From an uncultured Oscillospiraceae bacterium (GTDB taxonomy: Bacteria > Bacillota > Clostridia > Oscillospirales > Oscillospiraceae): a stretch of 46,677 nt of DNA. The translations under genes and the position numbers were made by a program. The stretch lies in assembly GCA_910578505.1 (NCBI GenBank), contig CAJTPV010000003.1, positions 100,140 to 146,816 on the forward strand, in the 5' to 3' direction. Positions 8,354 through 16,489 of the stretch are shown here, piece after piece; position 1 is the first letter of the stretch; each line of letters begins with the position of its first letter. The notes beneath the pieces were generated by a model, which saw only the letters and a program-made list of their open reading frames with translations, was not told the origin of the DNA and did not search any database.

Positions 8354-8382
8354 TTGACAGGGTTCGACATATGTGTTATAAT
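8354..8382 (+). promoter_or_regulatory. Sigma-A promoter of the mdh-fumC-hdr-flx-frd operon
   Basis: A perfect -35 TTGACA (8354-8359) and a perfect -10 TATAAT (8377-8382) are spaced by exactly 17 nt. The start would fall near 8389, leaving a leader of about 180 nt before mdh. No other convincing promoter is seen in the gaps of the operon, so this one probably drives all 12 genes. Confidence 0.85.
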
Positions 8383-8390
8383 TTTAACAA
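8373..8390. promoter_or_regulatory. Candidate Rex (NADH-sensing repressor) operator
   Basis: The 18-mer at 8373-8390 reads GTGTTAT-AATT-TTAACAA. The clostridial Rex consensus is TTGTTAA-N4-TTAACAA, so the right half is exact and the left half matches 5 of 7. It overlaps the -10 hexamer and the start site, where a repressor would block transcription. Rex releases DNA at high NADH/NAD+ and commonly controls fermentative NADH-oxidising genes, which fits the genes downstream. The match is partly to A/T bases that the -10 itself supplies, so chance is possible. Confidence 0.5.
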
Positions 8391-8485
8391 ATTCAGAGAA
8401 ACGTCAAAATTTGCTCGCATAAACGGGAAATTTCTGCACAATTCCAATCATTATCGTGCAAAAATGATTTTTCCCCATCATTTTC

Positions 8486-8501
8486 CAACACGCCTGTTGG
8501 C
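8486..8501 (+). other. Hairpin in the mdh 5' leader
   Basis: CCAACA (8486-8491) and TGTTGG (8496-8501) flank a CGCC loop about 70 nt before the mdh start. A second small stem (AAAATGA / TCATTTT) precedes it. No known riboswitch is recognised. The stems may only stabilise the leader. Confidence 0.35.
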
Positions 8502-8568
8502 AGTCCGCTTTTCTATGGGGGAGCGGTGCTATACAAATTCAAGATCAGATCGAAAAGGAGAAGTAATT

Positions 8569-9516
8569 ATGGGCAACAAAGTCACGATCATCGGCGCGGG
8601 CAGCGTCGGCGCCACCATCGCCAACGACATGATGGCGACCAACGTGGCCACAGAAATCGTGCTCATCGACATCAATGAGCAGAAAGCGTTCGGCGAGGCC
8701 ATGGACATCTACCAGGGCACCTCCTTCGGCGCGCCCGCCATCGTACGGCCCGGCAGCTATCCGGACGCCGCCGGTTCCGACGTGGTGGTCATTACCTCCG
8801 GACTCCCCCGCAAGCCCGGCCAGACCCGCCTGGAACTGGCCCAGACCAACGTGGACATCCTCAAGGACATCACCGCCAACGTGGTCCCCAACGCCCCGGA
8901 CGCCATCTATGTCATCGTCTCCAACCCTGTAGACGTGATGACGTATGTGTTCCACAAGATCTCCGGCGTCCCCGCCAACCACATCATCGGCTCCGGCACG
9001 GTGCTGGACACCGCCCGGCTGCAAGCGGAGCTGGCCAAGACCTTCCGCATCAGCCCCCGGAACATCCACGCCCATGTGTACGGCGAGCACGGCGACTCCT
9101 CCTTCGTGCCCTGGTCCCTGGCCACCATCGCCAACAACAATATCAGCATTTACAAGGACCACTGCCCCGACGGGGACAAGATTGTCTTCGACGGCAACTG
9201 CGAGATCTTTGAGGAGAAGGTGCGCACCTCCGGCGCGGTGGTCATCAAGGCCAAGGGCGTGACCAACAACGCCATCGCCATGGCGGTCTGCCACATCGTG
9301 CGCTGCATCTTCAACGGCGCGGGCACGGCGCTGACCATCTCCACCATGATGAACGGCGAGTACGGCATTGAGGACGTGTGCCTGAGCGTGCTGTGCATTG
9401 TGGACCACGACGGCGTGCGGGGCAAGATCCGCAACGACCTGACAGAGGGCGAGCTGGAGAAGCTGCGCCGCAGCGCCAGCAAGCTGAAAGAGACTATCGC
9501 AGCGATTAAATTTTAA
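8569..9516 (+). CDS. mdh: Malate dehydrogenase (LDH-like MDH family)
   Basis: NAD-dependent malate/lactate dehydrogenase-family enzyme, here most likely reducing oxaloacetate to malate. The 315-residue product has the N-terminal NAD motif GAGSVGA (residues 9-15), the catalytic His in YGEHGDSSF, and the substrate Arg of PGQTR. The residue that separates the two specificities (position 102 in LDH numbering) is Arg81 in PRKPGQTR. Lactate dehydrogenases usually have Gln there, so malate dehydrogenase is favoured. The ATG follows AAAGGAG (8554-8560). Fumarase comes next, then the electron-transfer genes, consistent with a reductive branch to succinate. Automated tools may label it L-lactate dehydrogenase. 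Confidence 0.82.
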   Translation: MGNKVTIIGAGSVGATIANDMMATNVATEIVLIDINEQKAFGEAMDIYQGTSFGAPAIVRPGSYPDAAGSDVVVITSGLPRKPGQTRLELAQTNVDILKDITANVVPNAPDAIYVIVSNPVDVMTYVFHKISGVPANHIIGSGTVLDTARLQAELAKTFRISPRNIHAHVYGEHGDSSFVPWSLATIANNNISIYKDHCPDGDKIVFDGNCEIFEEKVRTSGAVVIKAKGVTNNAIAMAVCHIVRCIFNGAGTALTISTMMNGEYGIEDVCLSVLCIVDHDGVRGKIRNDLTEGELEKLRRSASKLKETIAAIKF

Positions 9517-9537
9517 TGTATAGAAGGAGGACCCTAC

Positions 9538-10914
9538 ATGGAATACCGCATTGAGCACGACTCCATGGGCGAGGTTCAGGTCCCCGCGGACCGGTACTGG
9601 GCCGCCCAGACCCAGCGGTCCCACCAGAATTTCCCCATCGGCGTGGGCATCGAGACCATGCCCCGGGAGATCACCCACGCCTTCGGCATTCTGAAGAAGG
9701 CGGCGGCTATGGCCAACCACCAGCTGCGTCCGGAGAAGATGACGGACGAGAAGCTGGCGGCCATCGGCAAGGCCTGCGACGAGGTCATCAGCGGCGCGCT
9801 GAACGACCACTTCCCCCTGGTGGTCTGGCAGACCGGCTCCGGCACCCAATCCAACATGAACGCCAACGAGGTCATCGCCAACCGGGGCAACGAGATTGCC
9901 GGGAAAAAGCTGCTGCACCCCAACGACGACATCAACATGTCCCAGTCCTCCAACGACACCTTCCCCACCGCCATGCACATCGCGGCTGTGGCGGCCATTG
10001 AGGACCAGGTGCTCCCGGCCATTGACACCCTAGTTGGCACCTTCCGCCGCCTGGAGCAGGAGAACGAGGGCATCGTCAAGTCCGGGCGCACCCATCTCCA
10101 GGACGCTACGCCCATCACCTTTTCCCAGGAAATCTCCGGCTGGCGGAGCAGTCTGGAGCGGGACAGACAGCTGCTGGAGCTGAGCCTGCCGCCGCTGAAG
10201 GAGCTGGCGTTGGGCGGCACCGCCGTAGGCACCGGGCTGAACGCCCCCAAGGGCTTTGACGAGAAGGTTGCGGCGGCGGTGTCCGAGCTGACGGGCAAGG
10301 ACTTCCGGACCGCCGGGAACAAGTTCCACGCCCTCACCAGCAAGGACGAGATCGTCTTCGCCCACGGCGGCCTGAAGGCTCTGGCGGCGGACCTGATGAA
10401 GATCGCCAACGACGTGCGCTGGCTGGCCTCCGGCCCCAGGGACGGCCTGGGGGAGATCTTCATCCCGGAAAACGAGCCCGGCTCCTCCATCATGCCCGGC
10501 AAGGTCAATCCCACCCAGTGCGAGGCGCTGACCATGGTGGCGGTGCAGGTCATGGGCAACGACACGGCGGTGGGCATGGCCGCGTCCCAGGGCAACTTTG
10601 AGCTGAATGTGTTTATGCCTGTGTGCATCTACAACTTCCTTCAGTCCGCCCGGCTGCTGGCCCAGGCCATGCTGTCCTTCAACAGCAACTGCGCCGTGGG
10701 CATCAAGGCCAACAAAGAAAAGATGGAGCACAACCTCCACAACTCCCTCATGCTGGTGACGGCGCTGAACCCCTACATCGGCTACGAGAATGCCGCCAAG
10801 ACCGCTAAGAAAGCGTTCAAAGAAAATATTTCCTTGAAACAGGCCTGCGTGGAGCTGGGATTTTTGACCGAGGAACGGTTTGACGAGGTCTTCCACCCCG
10901 AGCAAATGGTCTAA
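9538..10914 (+). CDS. fumC: Class II fumarate hydratase (FumC)
   Basis: Oxygen-stable fumarase catalysing malate to fumarate plus water and the reverse. The 458-residue product is of normal FumC length. It has the signatures TGSGTQSNMNANEV (about residue 100), SSNDTFPTAMH (about 140), SGRTHLQDATP (about 185) and the superfamily loop GSSIMPGKVNP (about 318). It starts 21 nt after mdh behind GAAGGAGG. It links the malate dehydrogenase product to the fumarate reductase encoded further along. Confidence 0.95.
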   Translation: MEYRIEHDSMGEVQVPADRYWAAQTQRSHQNFPIGVGIETMPREITHAFGILKKAAAMANHQLRPEKMTDEKLAAIGKACDEVISGALNDHFPLVVWQTGSGTQSNMNANEVIANRGNEIAGKKLLHPNDDINMSQSSNDTFPTAMHIAAVAAIEDQVLPAIDTLVGTFRRLEQENEGIVKSGRTHLQDATPITFSQEISGWRSSLERDRQLLELSLPPLKELALGGTAVGTGLNAPKGFDEKVAAAVSELTGKDFRTAGNKFHALTSKDEIVFAHGGLKALAADLMKIANDVRWLASGPRDGLGEIFIPENEPGSSIMPGKVNPTQCEALTMVAVQVMGNDTAVGMAASQGNFELNVFMPVCIYNFLQSARLLAQAMLSFNSNCAVGIKANKEKMEHNLHNSLMLVTALNPYIGYENAAKTAKKAFKENISLKQACVELGFLTEERFDEVFHPEQMV

Positions 10915-10926
10915 GAGGAGGCAACT

Positions 10927-11718
10927 ATGACATATTCCTATTTCCCGGGCTGTACCCTGAAGACAAAGGGGAAGGACCTGGATATCTGGGGCAGGGCGTC
11001 CATGGAGGCCCTGGGCATCGAGCTGCAGGAGCTGCCACAGTGGCAGTGCTGCGGCGCGGTGTACCCCCAGGCGAAAGACGAGATCGCCACAAAGCTGTCG
11101 GCGGTCCGGGCCCTGGCGTCCGCCAGGGAGCTGGGGCAGGAGCTGGTGACGCTCTGTTCCGCCTGCCACCATGTCATCAAGCGGGTCAACTGCGACATGG
11201 CCCAGGACGAGTACATCCGTACCCGAGCCAACAACTACCTGAAGCTGGACGCGCCCTATGCCGGTGAGACAAAGGTCCTCCACTATCTGGAGGTGCTGCG
11301 GGACCAGGTGGGCTTTGACGAGCTGCAGAAGAAGGTCAAACATCCCCTGACCGGACGCAGGATCGGCGCGTACTATGGCTGCCTGCTGCTGCGTCCCAGC
11401 AAGGAGCTGGAGTTTGACGACCCGGAGAACCCGACGGTCATTGAGGATTTCATCCGCGCTCTGGGCGCAGAGCCGGTGGTATACGCCATGCGCAACGAGT
11501 GCTGCGGCGGCTATACCACGCTGGAAAACAAGCCCTATGCGGCCAAGCAGGCCGGCAAGGTGCTGGACAACGCGGCCAACTGCGGCGCGGAGGAGATCAT
11601 CACCGCCTGTCCCCTGTGCATGTACAACCTGAAGGAGAACGGCGGAGGACGCCTGCCGGTGCGGTATTTTACCGAGCTGCTGGCCGAGGCCCTGGGCGTA
11701 AAGGAGGCGGAAGCATGA
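10927..11718 (+). CDS. hdrB: HdrB-type CCG-domain subunit (heterodisulfide reductase B-like)
   Basis: HdrB carries the non-cubane iron-sulfur clusters that handle disulfide chemistry in methanogens, and in Flx-Hdr clusters it serves as the high-potential electron exit. Both CCG motifs are intact in the 263-residue product: C9-X31-C41C42-X34-C77-X2-C80 and C152-X39-C192C193-X34-C228-X2-C231. It has no membrane segment. The gene follows fumC by 12 nt and overlaps hdrC. There is no coenzyme M/B metabolism to expect in a Clostridium, so the true acceptor is different. See the operon finding. Confidence 0.88.
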   Translation: MTYSYFPGCTLKTKGKDLDIWGRASMEALGIELQELPQWQCCGAVYPQAKDEIATKLSAVRALASARELGQELVTLCSACHHVIKRVNCDMAQDEYIRTRANNYLKLDAPYAGETKVLHYLEVLRDQVGFDELQKKVKHPLTGRRIGAYYGCLLLRPSKELEFDDPENPTVIEDFIRALGAEPVVYAMRNECCGGYTTLENKPYAAKQAGKVLDNAANCGAEEIITACPLCMYNLKENGGGRLPVRYFTELLAEALGVKEAEA

Positions 11719-12095
11719 GCGACATGACAGAGATCGTCAAGCGCATATCGGGCGTCAACCCCCGCAAGTGCATGAAGTGCGGCAAGTGCTCCGCCACATG
11801 CCCCGCCTATGACGAGATGGACTACCATCCCCACCAGTTTGTGGACATGGTGGAGAACGGGCGGATCGAGGAGCTGATGAACTCCAAGGGCATCTATATG
11901 TGCTTAAGCTGCTTTGCCTGCCTGGAGCGCTGCCCCCGCAGCGTGGAGCCGGCGAAGCTCATTGAGGCGGTGCGCCTGGCCGTGGTGCGCCAGCAGGACC
12001 GGAACCATCTCCAGCCGGAGCAGATTCCCGGTATGCTGGACCCGGAGCTGCCCCAGCAGGCCATTACCAGCGCCTTCCGAAAATACAGAAAGTGA
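11715..12095 (+). CDS. hdrC: HdrC-type iron-sulfur subunit
   Basis: Small two-[4Fe-4S] protein that wires HdrA to HdrB. The 126-residue product has CMKCGKCSATCP (near residue 19) and CLSCFACLERCP (near residue 63), the two cluster-binding motifs of the family. I start it at the ATG overlapping the hdrB stop (ATGA, 11715-11718), preceded by AAAGGAGG. A longer reading frame from 11499 is antisense-like filler within hdrB. Confidence 0.88.
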   Translation: MSDMTEIVKRISGVNPRKCMKCGKCSATCPAYDEMDYHPHQFVDMVENGRIEELMNSKGIYMCLSCFACLERCPRSVEPAKLIEAVRLAVVRQQDRNHLQPEQIPGMLDPELPQQAITSAFRKYRK

Positions 12096-12106
12096 GGTGA
12101 GAGGAC

Positions 12107-14098
12107 ATGCAGAAAATTGGCGTATTCGTATGCTGGTGCGGCAGCAACATTGCCGCCACGGTGGATGTGCAGGCCGTCTCTGACGCTCTGGCGAAGGAGC
12201 CGGGCGTGGTGTTCTCCACCAATTACCAGTACATGTGCTCCCAGGCCGGGCAGGACATGATTCAAGAGAAGATCAAAGAGTACGGCCTGACCGGCGTGGT
12301 GGTCTGCTCCTGCTCCCCCCGGATGCACGAGGCCACCTTCCGCAAGACCTGCGAGAAGGCCGGGCTGAACCCCTATATGGTGGAGATTGCCAACATCCGC
12401 GAGCAGTGCTCCTGGATCCACAAGGACAAGGCCACCGGCACGGAGAAGGCTATTATCCTGGGCCGGGCGGCCATCGCCAAGGTCCATCTCAACGCCCCCC
12501 TCACCGCCGGAACAAGCCCCGTGACCAAGCGGGCGCTGGTCATCGGCGGCGGCATTGCGGGCATCCAGACCGCCCTGGACATCGCCGAGGCCGGGTTCCC
12601 GGTGGACATCGTGGAGAAAAAGCCCACCATCGGCGGCAAGATGACCCAGATCGACAAGACCTTCCCCACCCTGGACTGCGCGGCCTGCATCCTGACCCCG
12701 AAGATGGTAGACGCGGCCCAGAATGAGAACATCAACATTATCTCCTACGCCGAGGTGGAGTCCGTCAAGGGCTTTGTGGGCAACTTCCATGTGACCATCC
12801 GGAAGAAGGCCCGCTTTGTGGATGAGACCAAGTGTACCGGCTGCGGGCTGTGTACCGAGAAGTGCCCCCAGAAGAAGGTCCCCAACGAGTTCAACTTAGG
12901 GCTGGACAACCGCCGGGCCATCTACATCCCCTTCGCCCAGGCGGTGCCCAAGGTGGCCACCATCGACCCCAACTACTGTACCATGCTGAAAACCGGCAAG
13001 TGCGGTGTCTGCTCCAAGGTCTGTACCGCCGGGGCCATCGACTACACCCAGAAGGATGAGCTGATTGAGCAGGAATATGGCGCAATCGTCGCCGCCACCG
13101 GCTTCGAGCCCATCTCCATGGAGAAGTTCGACGAGTTCGCCTACTCCCAGAGCCCGGACGTGGTGACCAGCCTGGAGTTCGAGCGGCTGATGAACGCGGC
13201 GGGCCCCACCGGCGGCACGCTGCTGCGCCCCTCTGACGGCACCCATCCCCATACGCTGGTATTCGTCCAGTGCGTTGGCTCCCGGTGCGACGGCGGCGAG
13301 AAGGGCAAGCCCTACTGCTCCAAGATCTGCTGCATGTACACGGCCAAGCACGCCATGCTGACCCGTGAGAAATATCCGGATACGGACGTGTACGTGTTTT
13401 ACATTGATGTCCGCACGCCGGGCAAGAACTTCGACGAGTTCTACCGCCGGGCCGTGGAGGACTACGGCGTCCACTACATCAAGGGCATGGTGGGCAAAGT
13501 CGTACCGGAGAACGGCAAGCTGAAGGTGCAGGCCTCCGACCTGCTGGGCGGACAGCAGCTGCATATTGACGCGGACATGGTGGTTCTGGCCGCGGCCATT
13601 GAGCCGGACAAGAGCGCCCGTCCTCTGGCTACTATGCTGACCGCCTCCATGGACACCAACGACTTCTTCACCGAGGCCCACCCCAAGCTGCGGCCTGTGG
13701 AGAGCCCCACGGCGGGCGTGTTCCTGTCCGGCGCGTGCCAGGGCCCCAAGGACATCCCGGAGACCGTGGCCCAGGCGGGGGCAGCGGCGGCGAAGGTCAT
13801 CGGCCTGCTGGCAAAAGACCAGCTGACCTGCAACCCCTGCGTGGCCAGCAGCAACGAGCTGATGTGCAACGGCTGCTCGGCCTGTGAAAAGGTCTGCCCC
13901 TACGGCGCGATCACATACATTGACAAGGACTTCCGGGGTCCCAACCGGACCACGCTCCGGCGGCGTGTGGCCCAGGTCAACCCGGCGGTCTGCCAGGGCT
14001 GCGGCGCCTGCACGGTGGCCTGCCCCTCGGGCGCGATGGATCTGAAAGGCTTCTCCAATGCGCAAATCATGGCGGAGGTGGACGCGATATGCAAGTAA
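12107..14098 (+). CDS. hdrA: HdrA flavin- and iron-sulfur-containing bifurcating subunit
   Basis: HdrA holds the FAD at which electron pairs are bifurcated in HdrABC-MvhAGD and Flx-Hdr complexes. The 663-residue product is full length. It has an N-terminal FVCWCGSNIA segment, an FAD Rossmann motif GGGIAG (residues 147-152) and the diagnostic DCAACILTPKM (residues 190-200). A first ferredoxin motif follows (C243, C246, C249, C253). Two C-terminal [4Fe-4S] motifs lie near residues 587 and 629 (CNGCSACEKVCP, CQGCGACTVACP). It is cytosolic, with no signal or membrane segment. Its last 10 nt overlap the MvhD-like gene. Confidence 0.93.
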   Translation: MQKIGVFVCWCGSNIAATVDVQAVSDALAKEPGVVFSTNYQYMCSQAGQDMIQEKIKEYGLTGVVVCSCSPRMHEATFRKTCEKAGLNPYMVEIANIREQCSWIHKDKATGTEKAIILGRAAIAKVHLNAPLTAGTSPVTKRALVIGGGIAGIQTALDIAEAGFPVDIVEKKPTIGGKMTQIDKTFPTLDCAACILTPKMVDAAQNENINIISYAEVESVKGFVGNFHVTIRKKARFVDETKCTGCGLCTEKCPQKKVPNEFNLGLDNRRAIYIPFAQAVPKVATIDPNYCTMLKTGKCGVCSKVCTAGAIDYTQKDELIEQEYGAIVAATGFEPISMEKFDEFAYSQSPDVVTSLEFERLMNAAGPTGGTLLRPSDGTHPHTLVFVQCVGSRCDGGEKGKPYCSKICCMYTAKHAMLTREKYPDTDVYVFYIDVRTPGKNFDEFYRRAVEDYGVHYIKGMVGKVVPENGKLKVQASDLLGGQQLHIDADMVVLAAAIEPDKSARPLATMLTASMDTNDFFTEAHPKLRPVESPTAGVFLSGACQGPKDIPETVAQAGAAAAKVIGLLAKDQLTCNPCVASSNELMCNGCSACEKVCPYGAITYIDKDFRGPNRTTLRRRVAQVNPAVCQGCGACTVACPSGAMDLKGFSNAQIMAEVDAICK

Positions 14099-14529
14099 AT
14101 CAGGAATTCAAGCCCACCATTGTGGCCTTCTGCTGCAACTGGTGCTCCTACGCGGGCGCGGACCTGTCGGGCACCAACCGCCTGCAGTATCCCGCCAATG
14201 TGAAGATCATCCGCATCCCCTGCTCCTGCCGGCTGAACCCCATGTTCATTCTGCGGGCCTTCCAGCGGGGGGCCGACGGCGTGATCCTCTGCGGCTGCCA
14301 CCCCGGCGACTGCCACTACACCACCGGCAACTACTACGCCCGCCGCCGTATGACCCTGCTCTTCTCCATGCTGGACTACCTGGGCATTGAGCGGGAGCGG
14401 ACCAGAGTGGAGTGGGTCTCCGCCGCCGAGGGCGCGAAGTTTGCCGCCACCATGAATGAGTTCGTCGAGACTGTGACCCGGCTGGGCGAGAACAAGAGAT
14501 TGGAGGACCTGCGATGCAAGAGCGAGTAA
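14089..14529 (+). CDS. flxD: MvhD/FlxD-like iron-sulfur subunit
   Basis: MvhD-type proteins bind one [2Fe-2S] cluster and pass electrons from the hydrogenase or Flx flavoprotein to HdrA. The 146-residue product has the family cysteines in FCCNWCSYAGADL (near residue 15), RIPCSCRL (near 45) and CGCHPGDCHY (near 70). There is no hydrogenase large or small subunit nearby. The downstream NAD(H) flavoprotein therefore suggests the Flx version rather than Mvh. It overlaps hdrA by 10 nt and the next gene by 16 nt, indicating tight co-translation. Confidence 0.87.
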   Translation: MQVNQEFKPTIVAFCCNWCSYAGADLSGTNRLQYPANVKIIRIPCSCRLNPMFILRAFQRGADGVILCGCHPGDCHYTTGNYYARRRMTLLFSMLDYLGIERERTRVEWVSAAEGAKFAATMNEFVETVTRLGENKRLEDLRCKSE

Positions 14530-15491
14530 AGGCGAAAGCCATAGAGCTGCTGGAGGGCGGCGTCTGCGACCGGGTCTTGGGCTGGAAGGCCGGCGAGTTT
14601 TTCTATGACGTGACCCCGGCGGTGTTCACCAGCCGGGAGGAGATCGAAAAGGACTTTGTGTTCGGCCCCTTCTGCGGCGCGAACATGTCCAAATATCTTA
14701 TTGCGGAGAGCCGGAAGGACGGGGGCAAGGTGGGGGCGTTCCTCAAGCCCTGCGACACCTACTCCTTCCAGCAGCTCCAGAAGGAGCACCGCATCTGGCG
14801 GGAGAATGTGTACGCAGTGGGCGTACAGTGCGAGGGCATGTGCGACATTGAGGCCATCAAGGCCGCCGGGATCAAGGGTATTCTGGGCGTGGACGGCGAC
14901 GGCGAGACGCTGACGGTACATACCCTGTACGGCGACAAGAGTATTGAGCGGAAAGCCGCCCTGGCGGAGCGCTGCGCCTGCTGCAAGAGCAAGAAGATGC
15001 TGGGCTGCGACGAGCTCATCGGCGAACAGGGCGAGGAACTGGAGAGCGCCCGCTTTGCGCAGGTGGAGAAGCTGGAGGCCATGACGCCGGACGAGCGCTT
15101 CGCTTTCTGGCGCAATGAGCTGAGCTGCTGCATCCGCTGCAACGCCTGCCGGAACGTGTGCCCCGCCTGCTCCTGTGAGAAGTGCGTGTTTGACAACCCC
15201 AACTCCGGCGTGGAGAACAAGGCCGCGGCCAACAGCTTTGAGGAAAATTTGTTCCATATTATCCGGGCTTTCCACGTGGCGGGCCGCTGCACCGACTGCG
15301 GAGAGTGCTCCCGGGTCTGCCCCCAGCATATCCCGCTGCACCTGCTGAACCGGAAGTTCATCAAGGACATCAACGAGCTGTACGGCGACTATCAGGCCGG
15401 CGCGGACATGGAGACCCGTCCGCCGCTGATGAACTTCCAGACCGGTGACCCGGAGCCCTCCGTGGTCCATGAAAGGGGGAGCGAGCAGTGA
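14514..15491 (+). CDS. flxC: FlxC-like protein with two [4Fe-4S] clusters
   Basis: The 325-residue product has an N-terminal domain related to AsrA and FrhB proteins (GAFLKPCDTYS near residue 75, GVQCEGMCD near 107). A ferredoxin-like pair of cluster motifs follows: CCIRCNACRNVCPACSC near residue 203 and CTDCGECSRVCPQ near 261. It is a paralogue of the next gene in domain order and motifs. In Flx-Hdr clusters such subunits carry electrons between the FAD/NAD(H) subunit and the FlxD-HdrA pair. The FlxC rather than FlxB label rests on gene order and is tentative. Confidence 0.72.
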   Translation: MQERVKAKAIELLEGGVCDRVLGWKAGEFFYDVTPAVFTSREEIEKDFVFGPFCGANMSKYLIAESRKDGGKVGAFLKPCDTYSFQQLQKEHRIWRENVYAVGVQCEGMCDIEAIKAAGIKGILGVDGDGETLTVHTLYGDKSIERKAALAERCACCKSKKMLGCDELIGEQGEELESARFAQVEKLEAMTPDERFAFWRNELSCCIRCNACRNVCPACSCEKCVFDNPNSGVENKAAANSFEENLFHIIRAFHVAGRCTDCGECSRVCPQHIPLHLLNRKFIKDINELYGDYQAGADMETRPPLMNFQTGDPEPSVVHERGSEQ

Positions 15492-16489
15492 AAAAGTGCC
15501 CCATTTCCCAGCTGGATAACCTCTTTGCCGCTATTGCGGGAAAGCAGAAGCTGTACATTCCCACCGGCGAGGCCAAGACCGCGGCCTTCAAGCCCTGGGA
15601 GGAAGGGATGCAGCTGACCAGCGCCTTGAATACCGTGCGCAGCGCCAAGGACCTGTTCTTCCCCCAGGTGGAGAACCTGGTAAACTTCAAGGTCACCGGC
15701 AAGCAGATCGAAGTGATCGAGAACCGGGACCCGGCGGAGCCCTTTGTGGTCTTCGGCGTCCGGGCCTGCGACTGCCGGAGCTTTGACATTCTTGATAAAG
15801 TATTCCTCTGCGATCCGGTGGATACCTACTACCAGACCCGCCGGGAGTGCGGCGTCATCATGACCCTGGCCTGCTCCGAGCCGGAGGAGACCTGCTTCTG
15901 CACCGCCTTCGGCATCGACCCCACGGACCCCGCCGGGGACGTGTCCTGCTGGATGTCCGGCGAGGAGCTGTACCTGCGGGCCAACACGGCCAAGGGCGAG
16001 GCCCTGCTGGGCAGTCTGGATATGCTGTCCGACGGCGGCGAGCCGGAGACGGACAAGGGCATATTTGAGCGTCTGCCTTTGAAGAATCTGCCCCTGGACA
16101 AATTCGGCGGCGAGCACATGATGGAGCTGTTCAAGCGTCCGGAGTGGGCAGGACTGGCCGAGAGCTGCCTGGGCTGCGGCACCTGCACCTTTGTCTGCCC
16201 CACCTGCCAGTGCTACGACATCAAGGAGTTCAACACCGGCGATGAGATCAAGCGTTTCCGCTGCTGGGACAGCTGCATGTATTCCGACTTCACCCTCATG
16301 TCCGCCGGACAGCCCCGCCCCACCCAGCTGGAGCGGTTCCGCCAGCGGTTCATGCACAAGCTGGTCTACTATCCGTCCACCCACGACGGCGAGTTCGGCT
16401 GCGTGGGCTGCGGGCGGTGCCTGCAGAAGTGCCCCATTTCCATGAATATCGTTAAGGTCGCCAAGACCTTGGGGGAGGAAAAGCCATGA
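15488..16489 (+). CDS. flxB: FlxB/AsrA-like iron-sulfur protein
   Basis: The 333-residue product matches the AsrA/FlxB type. It has VVFGVRACDCRSFDILDKVF (near residue 88), CSEPEETCFC (near 130), and two [4Fe-4S] motifs, CLGCGTCTFVCPTCQC (near 227) and CVGCGRCLQKCPI (near 308). AsrA in anaerobic sulfite reductase takes electrons from AsrB; the AsrB-like gene follows immediately with a 4-nt overlap. No siroheme subunit AsrC is present, so sulfite reduction is not supported. Shared architecture with the preceding gene suggests an old duplication. Confidence 0.75.
   Translation: MKKCPISQLDNLFAAIAGKQKLYIPTGEAKTAAFKPWEEGMQLTSALNTVRSAKDLFFPQVENLVNFKVTGKQIEVIENRDPAEPFVVFGVRACDCRSFDILDKVFLCDPVDTYYQTRRECGVIMTLACSEPEETCFCTAFGIDPTDPAGDVSCWMSGEELYLRANTAKGEALLGSLDMLSDGGEPETDKGIFERLPLKNLPLDKFGGEHMMELFKRPEWAGLAESCLGCGTCTFVCPTCQCYDIKEFNTGDEIKRFRCWDSCMYSDFTLMSAGQPRPTQLERFRQRFMHKLVYYPSTHDGEFGCVGCGRCLQKCPISMNIVKVAKTLGEEKP

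Larger units (their letters stand above)
8011..8568. other. 558-bp divergent intergenic control region
   Basis: This AT-rich gap separates the minus-strand trmH-dprA-topA unit from the plus-strand mdh operon. It contains a promoter for each direction, a Rex-like box, and a GC-rich imperfect inverted repeat (CCCAGGGA near 8280, TCCCTGGG near 8328). It also holds a roughly 180-nt mdh leader with several short hairpins. A TATAAT at 8234-8239 without a convincing -35 is also present. I see no credible coding sequence. A long open frame into mdh from 8239 has no ribosome-binding site. Confidence 0.7.

Noticed and set aside
8239..8568. In-frame 110-codon N-terminal extension of mdh
   Set aside because: It covers the promoter region and has no ribosome-binding site; the ATG at 8569 has AAAGGAG and starts the conserved NAD domain.
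10927..14529. Methanogen-type Hdr-Mvh hydrogenase complex
   Set aside because: No MvhA or MvhG hydrogenase subunits are found, and the flanking genes are clostridial.
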